From Anaerolineales bacterium (GTDB lineage Bacteria > Chloroflexota > Anaerolineae > Anaerolineales > UBA4823): DNA of 21,806 nt. Shown here piece by piece: positions 1-6,808 of the stretch (positions are counted from its first letter, which is position 1; each line of letters starts with the position of its first letter). Under the pieces are notes generated by a model that saw only the letters and a list, made by a program, of their open reading frames with translations, searched no databases and was not told where the DNA came from. The position numbers were made by a program, and so were the translations under genes. Location of the stretch: NCBI GenBank assembly GCA_022865865.1, contig JALHTN010000144.1, positions 1 to 21,806 on the forward strand. Reading direction: 5' to 3'.

Positions 1-240
1 GATCTGGATCACAGCATTTTTGACTTCATCCAGGCTTGTCACAGCCCCTGATGAGGTCTCCTCTGTGCTGACAACCTCCACCTCGGGTTCTGGCTCAACT
101 TTTTCTGTTTCCTGGGGCTCTGGCGCTTGCGTATCAGCAGGCAATTGCGTAGGCTCTGGGGTGCTAGAACTGCAGGCTGTCAATAGAACGAACACCACAA
201 CCATTAACCAAACAACAACAACAAAATTTTTTGAATTCAT
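1..240 (-). CDS. lipoprotein, N-terminal part (possible trypsin-like protease), cut by window edge
   Basis: The first 80 residues of a minus-strand gene whose remainder lies left of the window. The ATG is at 240-238 with a clear GAGGAG ribosome site at 247-252, 6 nt away. The N-terminus is a hydrophobic signal ending in a lipobox (LLTAC, Cys at residue 23), followed by a Ser/Pro/Glu-rich linker and then TSLDEVKNAVIQI at the edge. A surface lipoprotein is therefore well supported. The phrase SLDEVKNAVIQI resembles the entry into the catalytic domain of HtrA/S1C-type serine proteases (a helix then strand 'VxxAVVQI'), but no catalytic residue is inside the window, so the protease call is an inference only. 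It lies downstream of the anti-sigma gene on the same strand, with a 207-nt gap and its own candidate promoter. Confidence 0.8.
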   Translation of the reverse strand, partial: MNSKNFVVVVWLMVVVFVLLTACSSSTPEPTQLPADTQAPEPQETEKVEPEPEVEVVSTEETSSGAVTSLDEVKNAVIQI

Positions 241-330
241 TTAGATCTCCTCAATGTCCCATCAAAAACTTAATAAATAAGGATTGTAAAAGGATATTCA
301 AAAGATACCCAATTGGAATAACTGGAACCA

Positions 331-339
331 AGTATAGCA
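331..339 (-). promoter_or_regulatory. candidate extended -10 for the edge lipoprotein gene
   Basis: On the minus strand the sequence reads TGCTATACT, an extended -10 (TGn plus TATACT, 5 of 6 to consensus). There is no good -35, which fits the extended -10 class. Transcription would start near 324 and give a leader of about 84 nt before the ATG at 240. The rest of 241-447 is AT-rich and shows no other feature I can support; no clear terminator follows the anti-sigma gene. Confidence 0.35.
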
Positions 340-447
340 AATCTCCCGGTGAATATTTGATTAATTACATAATTATTAGGATATATATTTCAGCTCCCCC
401 AATCTGCCGTGATCAAATTACTCACCTTAAAAGCCTTATTATAAAGA

Positions 448-1224
448 TTAGTTTTTACGGTAAAGATAGAAAGCAGCTATGCCCGTGGAAATTGCTATAA
501 TCAATAAACCAAATTCAGTTACCCGGATGGTTGATTGAATATCGAATCCCTGTTGCTGTTGCTCACCATTCAAATCAGCTGGTTCTCTTGACTCCAGATC
601 TTGACCTGACTCAACCTCAAGTTCGGCAATTCCTCCCAGCATTTCTTCTGCCTCTTCAACAGGAACAGGTATTTGGGTAGGTAATACTTTTTCTAGAATA
701 GGGGATGAATCCATGGATGAGCTGATATTTTCATCGGCAGCTTCAGCCGCGGCTTCTCCTTCCATTGTAAATTCCGGTGGGAGCTGCTCAGCTGGAGCCG
801 CTGGTGGTTCGCTATCAAAACTTTCCGCTTCCAACATTGGTTGTACGAGCTCCTCTTGGACGGCGTCAGCCAACTGTACTGCCCTCGAAGGCGCTAAAAA
901 TGGTTTCGGGATCACGAACATATCACCAATGAAGAGCAGCGCCAAAAGTAAAGCTGCAAAAGCAGATGCAAACCGCAATACAGGAAACGCTCGCCTCGGT
1001 TTTTCTTTCTGTCCCACCATTAATGTAGTCAAAAAGTAATTGCGAGGCGCACGCAAAGCAGGTGTTCTGCGCAGCATTGACCTGGTGCGCTTGAGCTGTT
1101 CGTACCAATTCTGCAGGTCTTGGTCAACCTCAAGCTGCATCTCAAGCCGCTTGCGTTCATCTGCAGGCAGCTCACCATCCAGGTAAGCAGATAATGCTTC
1201 CAAGTTTCGATCAGATTTACTCAT
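448..1224 (-). CDS. membrane anti-sigma factor without a zinc motif
   Basis: 258 residues, encoded 30 nt downstream of the ECF sigma gene, which is the classic place for its regulator. Residues 1-55 (LSAYLDGELPADERKRLEMQL...) have the helical pattern of the zf-HC2/ZAS anti-sigma domain, which binds the sigma factor in the cytoplasm. The whole protein contains no Cys or His, so it cannot be a zinc-binding (redox-sensing) ZAS. One membrane segment spans about 83-105 and a second about 238-255, with a Lys-Asn end. Between them lies a very acidic, Ala/Pro/Glu-rich external segment of about 130 residues with a QQQQ run. I chose the ATG at 1224; a TTG directly before it (1227) is in frame but less likely. 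Likely role: hold the sigma factor at the membrane until an envelope signal releases it; the signal is unknown. Confidence 0.8.
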   Translation of the reverse strand: MSKSDRNLEALSAYLDGELPADERKRLEMQLEVDQDLQNWYEQLKRTRSMLRRTPALRAPRNYFLTTLMVGQKEKPRRAFPVLRFASAFAALLLALLFIGDMFVIPKPFLAPSRAVQLADAVQEELVQPMLEAESFDSEPPAAPAEQLPPEFTMEGEAAAEAADENISSSMDSSPILEKVLPTQIPVPVEEAEEMLGGIAELEVESGQDLESREPADLNGEQQQQGFDIQSTIRVTEFGLLIIAISTGIAAFYLYRKN

Positions 1225-1254
1225 CAATATCCATCTACTTTTAATAAAGTCGTC

Positions 1255-1851
1255 TTATGATTCCAGACGCATCGAGTGAGGTAAAAGTTCCCAGAATCCT
1301 TGCAAACACTCTCTCATCCTATTTCTTGCCCTGGCTAAACGGCTCTTAATTGTGCCTAAAGGCGTGCCAATCACGCCAGCTGCTTCTAGATAATCCAATC
1401 CTTGAACATCAACCAGAACAACAACGACTCGGAAATCTTCCGGAAGTTGATCGAGGCAATTTTGGATAGCATGCCCCAATTCTGAGCGCACGACATTATC
1501 TTCGGGTAGTTCCCCTGGATCGGCTATCCAATGAGGTGACTCAATCTCATCACCAGCATCATCGACTGGCTCCAAGGATGTAATCGGACGGCGTTTTCTA
1601 CGACGCAATTCATCGTAACAGGCATTGGTGACGATGCGCAGCAGCCAGGCTCGGAAAGAACCCCCCCGGAAGGATGACAAGTGTTTATAAGCCGAGATAA
1701 AAGCTTCCTGAGTAGCATCATCCGCGGATTGAGAATCACCTAAAACTCGGAACGCCTGACTATAAACCCTATCCTGGTAAGCCAGGATAAGACGGTTGAA
1801 TGCATCCAAATCCCCCTTTTGCGCGTCATGAATTAATCCAGCTTCATCCAT
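1255..1851 (-). CDS. ECF (group 4) RNA polymerase sigma factor, RpoE-like
   Basis: 198 residues, normal for an ECF sigma. The sigma-2 domain covers about residues 8-90, with the typical core-binding and -10 recognition stretch (ADDATQEAFISAYKHLSSF, then FRAWLLRIVTNACYDELRRRKRR). The sigma-4 helix-turn-helix covers about 125-183 (LPEDFRVVVVLVDVQGLDYLEAAGVIGTP, then GTIKSRLARARNRMRECL). There is no sigma-3. It binds RNA polymerase core and redirects it to a stress or envelope regulon. Its ATG lies inside the end of the upstream DUF3054 gene (8-bp overlap, 1844-1851), implying translational coupling, and the anti-sigma gene follows 30 nt later. I do not see a plain autoregulatory GGAAC...GTC promoter ahead of this operon. 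Confidence 0.95.
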   Translation of the reverse strand: MDEAGLIHDAQKGDLDAFNRLILAYQDRVYSQAFRVLGDSQSADDATQEAFISAYKHLSSFRGGSFRAWLLRIVTNACYDELRRRKRRPITSLEPVDDAGDEIESPHWIADPGELPEDNVVRSELGHAIQNCLDQLPEDFRVVVVLVDVQGLDYLEAAGVIGTPLGTIKSRLARARNRMRECLQGFWELLPHSMRLES

Positions 1852-2248
1852 CTTTAGACTTCATTTTATTCAAAACCAGCAAAAATAAACCGCGCCAGGC
1901 CAGAATTCCCACCGCACTGACACCTCCCAATATAATTACGAAGAGTGGAAGGATTGGTGCGTTTAAAATCATACCTCGCATCCAGGCTGCCATAGGTGCA
2001 GCTAAGACCATGCTCCAGAAAGGTCGCCACAGCTGCCGCCAATCGAATACAATCTGGCTTTCATACACCTTTAAATGCGGTGCAATCAAGAACCAGGCAG
2101 CTGCCAATGGTAGAAATGTGGTCAGCATTCGAGTGCCATCGGTATCAGCAGTACCATGGCTGGCAAAACCAATGATTGTCACTATCGCAAGAGTGAGCAT
2201 ATCCCCGATAAATAAAGCTGATCGTTCTCGGTTACTCAGGTTTTGCAT
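1844..2248 (-). CDS. DUF3054 family membrane protein, first gene of the sigma operon
   Basis: 134 residues with about four hydrophobic segments (roughly 12-29, 41-58, 76-94 and 98-125). The arrangement GDMLTL...ASHG, AWFLIAPHLK, W-R-W pairs and AVGILAWRGLF matches the DUF3054 family of small integral membrane proteins, whose function is not known. The stop overlaps the sigma factor start by 8 bp, so the two are almost certainly co-translated. A weak AGGA ribosome site sits at 2259-2262, 10 nt before the ATG. The linkage suggests, but does not prove, a role in the envelope signal sensed by the sigma/anti-sigma pair. Confidence 0.8.
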   Translation of the reverse strand: MQNLSNRERSALFIGDMLTLAIVTIIGFASHGTADTDGTRMLTTFLPLAAAWFLIAPHLKVYESQIVFDWRQLWRPFWSMVLAAPMAAWMRGMILNAPILPLFVIILGGVSAVGILAWRGLFLLVLNKMKSKDG

Positions 2249-2280
2249 ATCGAATAAATCCTAACCGAAACTAGACAAAG

Positions 2281-2317
2281 GGGCAAGAGGAATCATGTTT
2301 TCACCCTCCTATTGCCC
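2281..2317. repeat. imperfect inverted repeat between divergent operons (operator candidate)
   Basis: GGGCAAGAGGA at 2281-2291 faces TCCTATTGCCC at 2307-2317: 11-bp arms, 10 of 11 paired, 15-nt spacer. It lies between the divergently transcribed sigma operon and the 3-TM/metallopeptidase pair, and its right arm contains the proposed -35 (TTGCCC) of the plus-strand promoter. It could be a regulator binding site or, in minus-strand RNA, a hairpin in the leader of the DUF3054-sigma mRNA. Confidence 0.45.
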
Positions 2318-2340
2318 AATTTTTGAAAGCCAGTTACAAT
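2312..2340 (+). promoter_or_regulatory. candidate sigma-70-type promoter for the 3-TM protein and metallopeptidase
   Basis: TTGCCC (2312-2317, 4 of 6), a 17-nt spacer, and TACAAT (2335-2340, 5 of 6). Transcription would begin near 2347, right at the ribosome site of the gene starting at 2359, so the leader would be very short. An upstream in-frame TTG at 2323 would lie before this start point, which argues for the ATG at 2359. Confidence 0.4.
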
Positions 2341-2345
2341 GCTGC

Positions 2346-2350
2346 GGGAG
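2346..2350 (+). promoter_or_regulatory. ribosome binding site that fixes the start at 2359
   Basis: GGGAG followed by 8 nt and ATG. The alternative in-frame TTG at 2323 has no such site, so the shorter protein is preferred. Confidence 0.6.
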
Positions 2351-2358
2351 ATTTAGGT

Positions 2359-2730
2359 ATGCAGCCCAAACGAAATATTTTTTATGAGCTGTCTCAACGT
2401 CCATTCTGGCAGCAATATTTGATCATTATAATTGCAGACACCGCCATTGTGTTTGTCGGTTCATTGCTACTCGGAGATTTACGGCAAATGTCGAATTTGT
2501 ATTTCTGGAGCACATTGATAATGTTCATTATTGCCGCCGTTCCGGTCTTTTTCGAGGTAGGGACGAGTTTCAAGATTGCTGGGAAAGCATTCAAAGATGG
2601 CGAGAAGGTCGGTTCCAAAATTAAGGATAAGCAGCCAGTATTTGATCGTGGCGCTCGGATAACTTTTTTGTTCGGTTTATCTGGTATCACTACTTTTCTC
2701 CTGGCAATACTCGCTCTCGGTATAGGTTAA
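2359..2730 (+). CDS. small three-TM membrane protein of unknown function
   Basis: 123 residues from the ATG with the GGGAG ribosome site. Three hydrophobic segments are visible, about 20-39, 49-68 and 100-121. A basic, charged loop (KIAGKAFKDGEKVGSKIKDKQ) lies between the second and third. I do not recognise a family and see no catalytic motif. The stop is 2 nt before the ATG of the next gene, so it is co-transcribed and probably translationally coupled with the membrane-anchored HEYTH protein. That makes a partner or membrane scaffold for the HEYTH protein a reasonable guess, not more. Confidence 0.75.
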   Translation: MQPKRNIFYELSQRPFWQQYLIIIIADTAIVFVGSLLLGDLRQMSNLYFWSTLIMFIIAAVPVFFEVGTSFKIAGKAFKDGEKVGSKIKDKQPVFDRGARITFLFGLSGITTFLLAILALGIG

Positions 2731-2732
2731 CT

Positions 2733-4217
2733 ATGGAAAATTCTCGTAGGAATTTCTTAATTATTGCTGTTATTGTTATCGTCGGTTGTTTCTGTATTAC
2801 TGCTGTGGGTTTAGGATTTTTCGGTTATCTATTCCCGTTTAAAAGTGTGACTAGTTTCCTGTCGACGGATGAACCTGTCGTAGTAGTCCCAGAAGTTGCT
2901 TCCCCTATGCCAAGTGAAGTTCAAGCCGATCCAACTGCAACAACAGATGAACTTCCTCTGCCTACCACTGTTGTTACAGAGACTGCTCCAACTGAATCTT
3001 CACCACAAGCTCCCACACCTGAACCGATTCCACCCGACGTAGCAATACAAATGGCAGAAATCGAAACCCAGGTTATTGTCTTGCGGAATTTGCAGCCCGT
3101 AGGTTCCGTATCGCGCAGATTATTAAGCCGCAGTGAGCTTCGAGAGAAAATAGAATCTGATTTCTTTGAAGATTACTCCCCAGAGGAAGCCCAAGAGGAT
3201 ACAATCGTATTGTCAGCTTTGGGGTTATTGAATTCTGGTTTTGATATGTTCACTTTTTATCAAGACCTGCTGAGCGAACAGATCGCTGGACAATATGATC
3301 AAAAAACCAAGGAGATGGATGTAGTCCAGGACGCAGGATTTGGAGGAACAGAACGGTTAACCTATGCGCATGAGTATACTCACGCCCTCCAGGATCAGAA
3401 CTTCGATATCGAAAACGGTCTAAATTATTCAAGCGAATCTTGTGAGCAAGATTCAGAACGCTGTGCCGCCGTTCAAGCCCTTCTTGAAGGGGATGCGTCG
3501 ATGTTAGAACTGGATTGGTTTAATAATTACGCTACCGCTCAGGATTTAAACGATATTCAAAACTTTTATCAAAATTACGAGAGTCCGGTTTATGACAATG
3601 CGCCTGACTTTTTGAGAGAGGATTTTATCTTTCCCTATATTTACGGTCAATCCTTTGTGGAATACTTATACAATACGGGTGGATGGGATGCTATCAACGG
3701 AGCCTACAGGGAGCTCCCCATTTCGACCGAACAGATATTACACCCTGAGCGATATCCTGATGATCGCCCCCTTGAGGTTGTAATACCTGATTTATTGCCT
3801 GTACTTGGGGATCAATGGCAGGAGTTGGATAGTGGTGTTATGGGGGAATGGTACACATACCTCATTCTTGCGCATGGTCGTGAGCCCAGCGCCAGGCTGG
3901 ATGATTTTGAAGCTCAACTTGCTAGTGATGGTTGGGGTGGGGATACTTATCTAGTCTTTTACGATGAGAATAATGAGGCTGTGATAATTGTACTGCACAC
4001 TTCCTGGGAGGGCGAGAATGATGCCCGGCAATTTTATGATGCTTTCCAGAAGCATTCAACTGCCCGTTTTGGGAGCCCCTCAAGTTTAGAAAACAATCGA
4101 ATCAGGTGGACCCATGCAGAGGGAGTAACTGATCTAAGCATACAAGATCAATTCACGACCTGGATTTTAGCACCTGATGAAGCTACCGCCTTGTTAATCC
4201 GCTCGGCAATACCATAG
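2733..4217 (+). CDS. membrane-anchored putative zinc metallopeptidase (HEYTH...EGDA)
   Basis: 494 residues. One N-terminal membrane anchor at about 8-32, then a Pro/Thr/Glu-rich linker (about 45-105) that would span the envelope, then a folded extracytoplasmic domain. Residues 209-224 read LTYAHEYTHALQDQNF, with HEYTH at 213-217 fitting the HExxH zinc-binding and catalytic motif. EGDAS at 252-256 (LLEGDASMLELDW) offers a glutamate 35 residues on, as in gluzincins. Just before the motif, GQYDQKTKEMDVV (187-199) is the usual strand that leads into the active-site helix. The C-terminal about 120 residues form a second domain of unknown kind, without motifs I know. The peptidase call rests on the motif and architecture; substrate unknown. 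It follows the 3-TM gene by 2 nt. Confidence 0.8.
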   Translation: MENSRRNFLIIAVIVIVGCFCITAVGLGFFGYLFPFKSVTSFLSTDEPVVVVPEVASPMPSEVQADPTATTDELPLPTTVVTETAPTESSPQAPTPEPIPPDVAIQMAEIETQVIVLRNLQPVGSVSRRLLSRSELREKIESDFFEDYSPEEAQEDTIVLSALGLLNSGFDMFTFYQDLLSEQIAGQYDQKTKEMDVVQDAGFGGTERLTYAHEYTHALQDQNFDIENGLNYSSESCEQDSERCAAVQALLEGDASMLELDWFNNYATAQDLNDIQNFYQNYESPVYDNAPDFLREDFIFPYIYGQSFVEYLYNTGGWDAINGAYRELPISTEQILHPERYPDDRPLEVVIPDLLPVLGDQWQELDSGVMGEWYTYLILAHGREPSARLDDFEAQLASDGWGGDTYLVFYDENNEAVIIVLHTSWEGENDARQFYDAFQKHSTARFGSPSSLENNRIRWTHAEGVTDLSIQDQFTTWILAPDEATALLIRSAIP

Positions 4218-4447
4218 CTCCGAATTTCTCCACAGGGGTGAACCATTTCTTGTTTGTTCTCCCTATTTATTAGTCTCCCTGTTTAATCAAGATTTTGGCT
4301 AAATTTCTTAACTAAATATTTATACCCAATAGCATTAGGATTGATAATCCTCTACTTGGATGATAATTAAATAAATATTCTGAGAAAAAGTTTATCTGGT
4401 GTGATTGATCGCGAATATCTGATCACCAACCCATCCAAAAATGGGCG
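4218..4447. other. intergenic region between convergent genes
   Basis: AT-rich, 230 nt, at the meeting point of the metallopeptidase gene (plus) and the TPR gene (minus). A short perfect hairpin lies at 4337-4351 (AGGATT-GAT-AATCCT) without a T run on either side. For the minus strand, a weak hairpin from 4428 to 4397 (TGGTGAT facing ATCACACCA, with a 2-nt bulge) is followed by five T at 4389-4385 and could be a poor terminator for the TPR gene. No gene is visible. Confidence 0.4.
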
Positions 4448-6778
4448 TTATTCTTCAGCAGATAGATCCTTAATCAGTTCCTGGTATTGGTTTTTATTTG
4501 GGGGGTCGAGGGCAAGAATATTCTCAATTGCATCAACCGCACCTGGACGATCACCTGCATCGAGTAATAATTCTCCAATCCGATCATACTCCTGAATTGC
4601 TTGATCTGTTTGACCATATTTCTTGTGCAGTTCAGCTTTTTTCTGTCGTAAGTAAATCCGGTCAGGGTATTCCCCAACCAGCTTATCCAAATACGATTGG
4701 ATGGATTGGTCATCTCCTGTCACTTCCATGAATGACAAATAATCGTTGATTTCACTTTGAGCCTGTTGATCCTGGCCCAACCTTAATCTTAATTCAATTA
4801 ATTTCTCGGTTGCCTGATGATCATCAGGTTTAATCGATTGAATTTGGGAGTATATCTCTTCCGCATGTTTCCAATTCAAACTCTGCAGTTCAATATCCGC
4901 CAGGTGATACAAAATTTTGACCTTTAAATCCCGGTCGGCACCTGAATTTTGAGCGATCTTGAAGGCATCTATATAGACTTCACGGGCTCGAGGCAAATCC
5001 GCCAGATTATAGTACACGCCCGCTAAATTGACTTTCTCCTCAACAGCCTCATCATAATGACCCATCTCTTCCTGCAGTGAAATTAATTGGTTTCTGGCAT
5101 TCAAATCCATAGGCGCAGCTTTAATTAATCGCTGCAGAATTTTTACTGCGTGCTGGGATTCACCTCGTGCACGGTATGTTTTAGCAATTGCTCCAAACTT
5201 CTCAATCGCTTCTGGCAGGTGGTCTTGCTTCAATAGTAGCTCCCCCATATAGGTATGCAACGGCAGATAAGATGGTGCAAACTGAATCGCGAAATATGCT
5301 TCTTCCATCGCAGACCGCAAATGGCTTGACCTGGCATACTGATTGATTTGTCTAACTGACTCAACAATCCGATTACCTTGTGGATTACTGATCAACTCGC
5401 CTACCGGCATGGCTGACACACCTTCTATATCTATTTGAAAATCTCCTCTTGCCTGCATCAAGTAGGTTTGCCAACCTGGTCTGATTAATAAATCTTCAAT
5501 CATGTCGCACAGCCTGTTCTTGACAAGAGGATCAGTTTGTTTTGCCTCCGCTTCAATAATTGGAGTATACATTCGCAGCATATCTGCGGTTTGATCATCA
5601 GGCACCAGCTGCGCATCTGCCAACCGCAACGCTTCGAGATAATTTGTTGCAGCTTCACTTAGTCTGTCCATAAAACGCATCGTGCGAGCGATTAATAGTC
5701 GTGCTGCTAATGCGTAATCAGGATCCTCTACAGCATGCTGGAGATACCTGATGGCACTCTCCAAACGGTCTTCTTTTGACCGCATGACACCGAGGACAAA
5801 ATATGCAGCTGCATGATCCAACCCAAAATCCACCGCCTTTTCGATTTCATCCGCTGCAGCTCCTTTTGAATCTTGACTCCAGAAATTCATTGCTTGCCGC
5901 AAGTGAGAGAAGGCTTGAGGATCAATCTGAGTTTTGAATAACGGTGATGCTGGCATACCGCTGCTGGATTGATTTCTTACAGGATCTTCCAGGTAGTCCG
6001 ATTCCCGTCCATTGCTATTTTGCTCAAAAACAAAATTCGCCAATGCTGAAATTGCCGCTTGGTGTGCCTCAGCGAGCGGATCAAGTTCAGATCCTGCTGG
6101 TTCGCTGATCGTTTCTATCTCGCTTTCTTCTTCAGGTATCAGAACTTGTCGTCGTTCTAAACCTACTGATACTGGTTTTGGTAATATCTGACCGGAGGCA
6201 ATTAACGATAACACCTCGTTTGCTTCCCTGCTTTCTGGCAAAATCTCGAGTGCATGTTCAACAGCTTGTTTTGCAGCGCTTATGTCATCCTTGTGCTGAA
6301 ACAAACTGGCAACCATCAGGAATTCGGTCACGCATTGCTGTTTGCGACCAGTACGCTCATAAATTAATGCTAACCTTGAATGGGCGGGTAAATTTTCCGG
6401 CTCGGCGCGGATCACCCTGACCAGGCATTCAATAGATTTGGAAACATTGCCTTGTTTAAGATAGAGTTCACTTGCGAAGAGTCCTGGAGATATTACATCC
6501 TGGCTTTGTCCAAGCATCTCATTGAGCTGAGAAACTTTATCGAAAGCCAAGGGATCATCGGGAGATACCTCTATCGCTCGTGAATAGTATTTTATGGACT
6601 CATCGTATAAATCGAGCTCATACAATGCCAACCCAAGACTCACCAATCCAATCGGATCATCTGGTGCATATTCAAGCGCCTGACGATAATGATCCGCAGC
6701 TTTTTGCCAGTCCTGGTCCCAGGCTGCAGTATGTCCTTGATTCATTTCATCTTTAAAGCGATTCTGGCTCTCAAGCAT
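4448..6778 (-). CDS. large TPR-repeat protein
   Basis: 776 residues with no signal peptide or membrane segment, so probably cytoplasmic. Tetratricopeptide repeats are plain: an N-terminal block at about 15-190 (WQKAADHYRQALEYAPDDP, then YDESIKYYSRAIEVSPDDP), a middle block at about 290-420, and a C-terminal block from about 480 to the end, with YDEAVEEKVNLAGVYYNLAD and YGQTDQAIQEYDRIGELLLD among them. A linker at about 195-290 is Glu/Ser-rich and of low complexity. TPRs act as protein-binding scaffolds; no enzymatic domain is visible and the partner cannot be named. The ATG at 6778 has a GGAG site at 6784-6787, 5 nt away. It begins 30 nt after the polA stop, so the two are likely one operon. 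Confidence 0.85.
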   Translation of the reverse strand: MLESQNRFKDEMNQGHTAAWDQDWQKAADHYRQALEYAPDDPIGLVSLGLALYELDLYDESIKYYSRAIEVSPDDPLAFDKVSQLNEMLGQSQDVISPGLFASELYLKQGNVSKSIECLVRVIRAEPENLPAHSRLALIYERTGRKQQCVTEFLMVASLFQHKDDISAAKQAVEHALEILPESREANEVLSLIASGQILPKPVSVGLERRQVLIPEEESEIETISEPAGSELDPLAEAHQAAISALANFVFEQNSNGRESDYLEDPVRNQSSSGMPASPLFKTQIDPQAFSHLRQAMNFWSQDSKGAAADEIEKAVDFGLDHAAAYFVLGVMRSKEDRLESAIRYLQHAVEDPDYALAARLLIARTMRFMDRLSEAATNYLEALRLADAQLVPDDQTADMLRMYTPIIEAEAKQTDPLVKNRLCDMIEDLLIRPGWQTYLMQARGDFQIDIEGVSAMPVGELISNPQGNRIVESVRQINQYARSSHLRSAMEEAYFAIQFAPSYLPLHTYMGELLLKQDHLPEAIEKFGAIAKTYRARGESQHAVKILQRLIKAAPMDLNARNQLISLQEEMGHYDEAVEEKVNLAGVYYNLADLPRAREVYIDAFKIAQNSGADRDLKVKILYHLADIELQSLNWKHAEEIYSQIQSIKPDDHQATEKLIELRLRLGQDQQAQSEINDYLSFMEVTGDDQSIQSYLDKLVGEYPDRIYLRQKKAELHKKYGQTDQAIQEYDRIGELLLDAGDRPGAVDAIENILALDPPNKNQYQELIKDLSAEE

Positions 6779-6808
6779 GGTATCTCCGTCTGATTATAAA
6801 CCCCAATA

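Noticed and set aside
231..500. Plus-strand open frame of 89 codons over the gap between the edge lipoprotein and the anti-sigma gene
   Set aside because: Its start lies on the start codon of the minus-strand lipoprotein and its end runs into the anti-sigma gene; composition is that of AT-rich noncoding DNA, with no ribosome site or recognisable motif.
713..1039. Plus-strand 108-codon open frame inside the anti-sigma gene
   Set aside because: Ser/Ala-rich mirror of the Glu/Ala-rich coding strand, with no ribosome site. The minus-strand protein is better supported by operon context and membrane segments.
2250..2310. Autoregulatory ECF promoter (GAAAAC ... GTCT) ahead of the DUF3054-sigma operon on the minus strand
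   Set aside because: The distance between AAC and GTC is 20 nt, too long for typical ECF spacing, and the -35 lacks GGAAC.
4337..4351. Perfect 6-bp hairpin AGGATT-GAT-AATCCT as a terminator
   Set aside because: Low GC, 3-nt loop and no T run after it on either strand.
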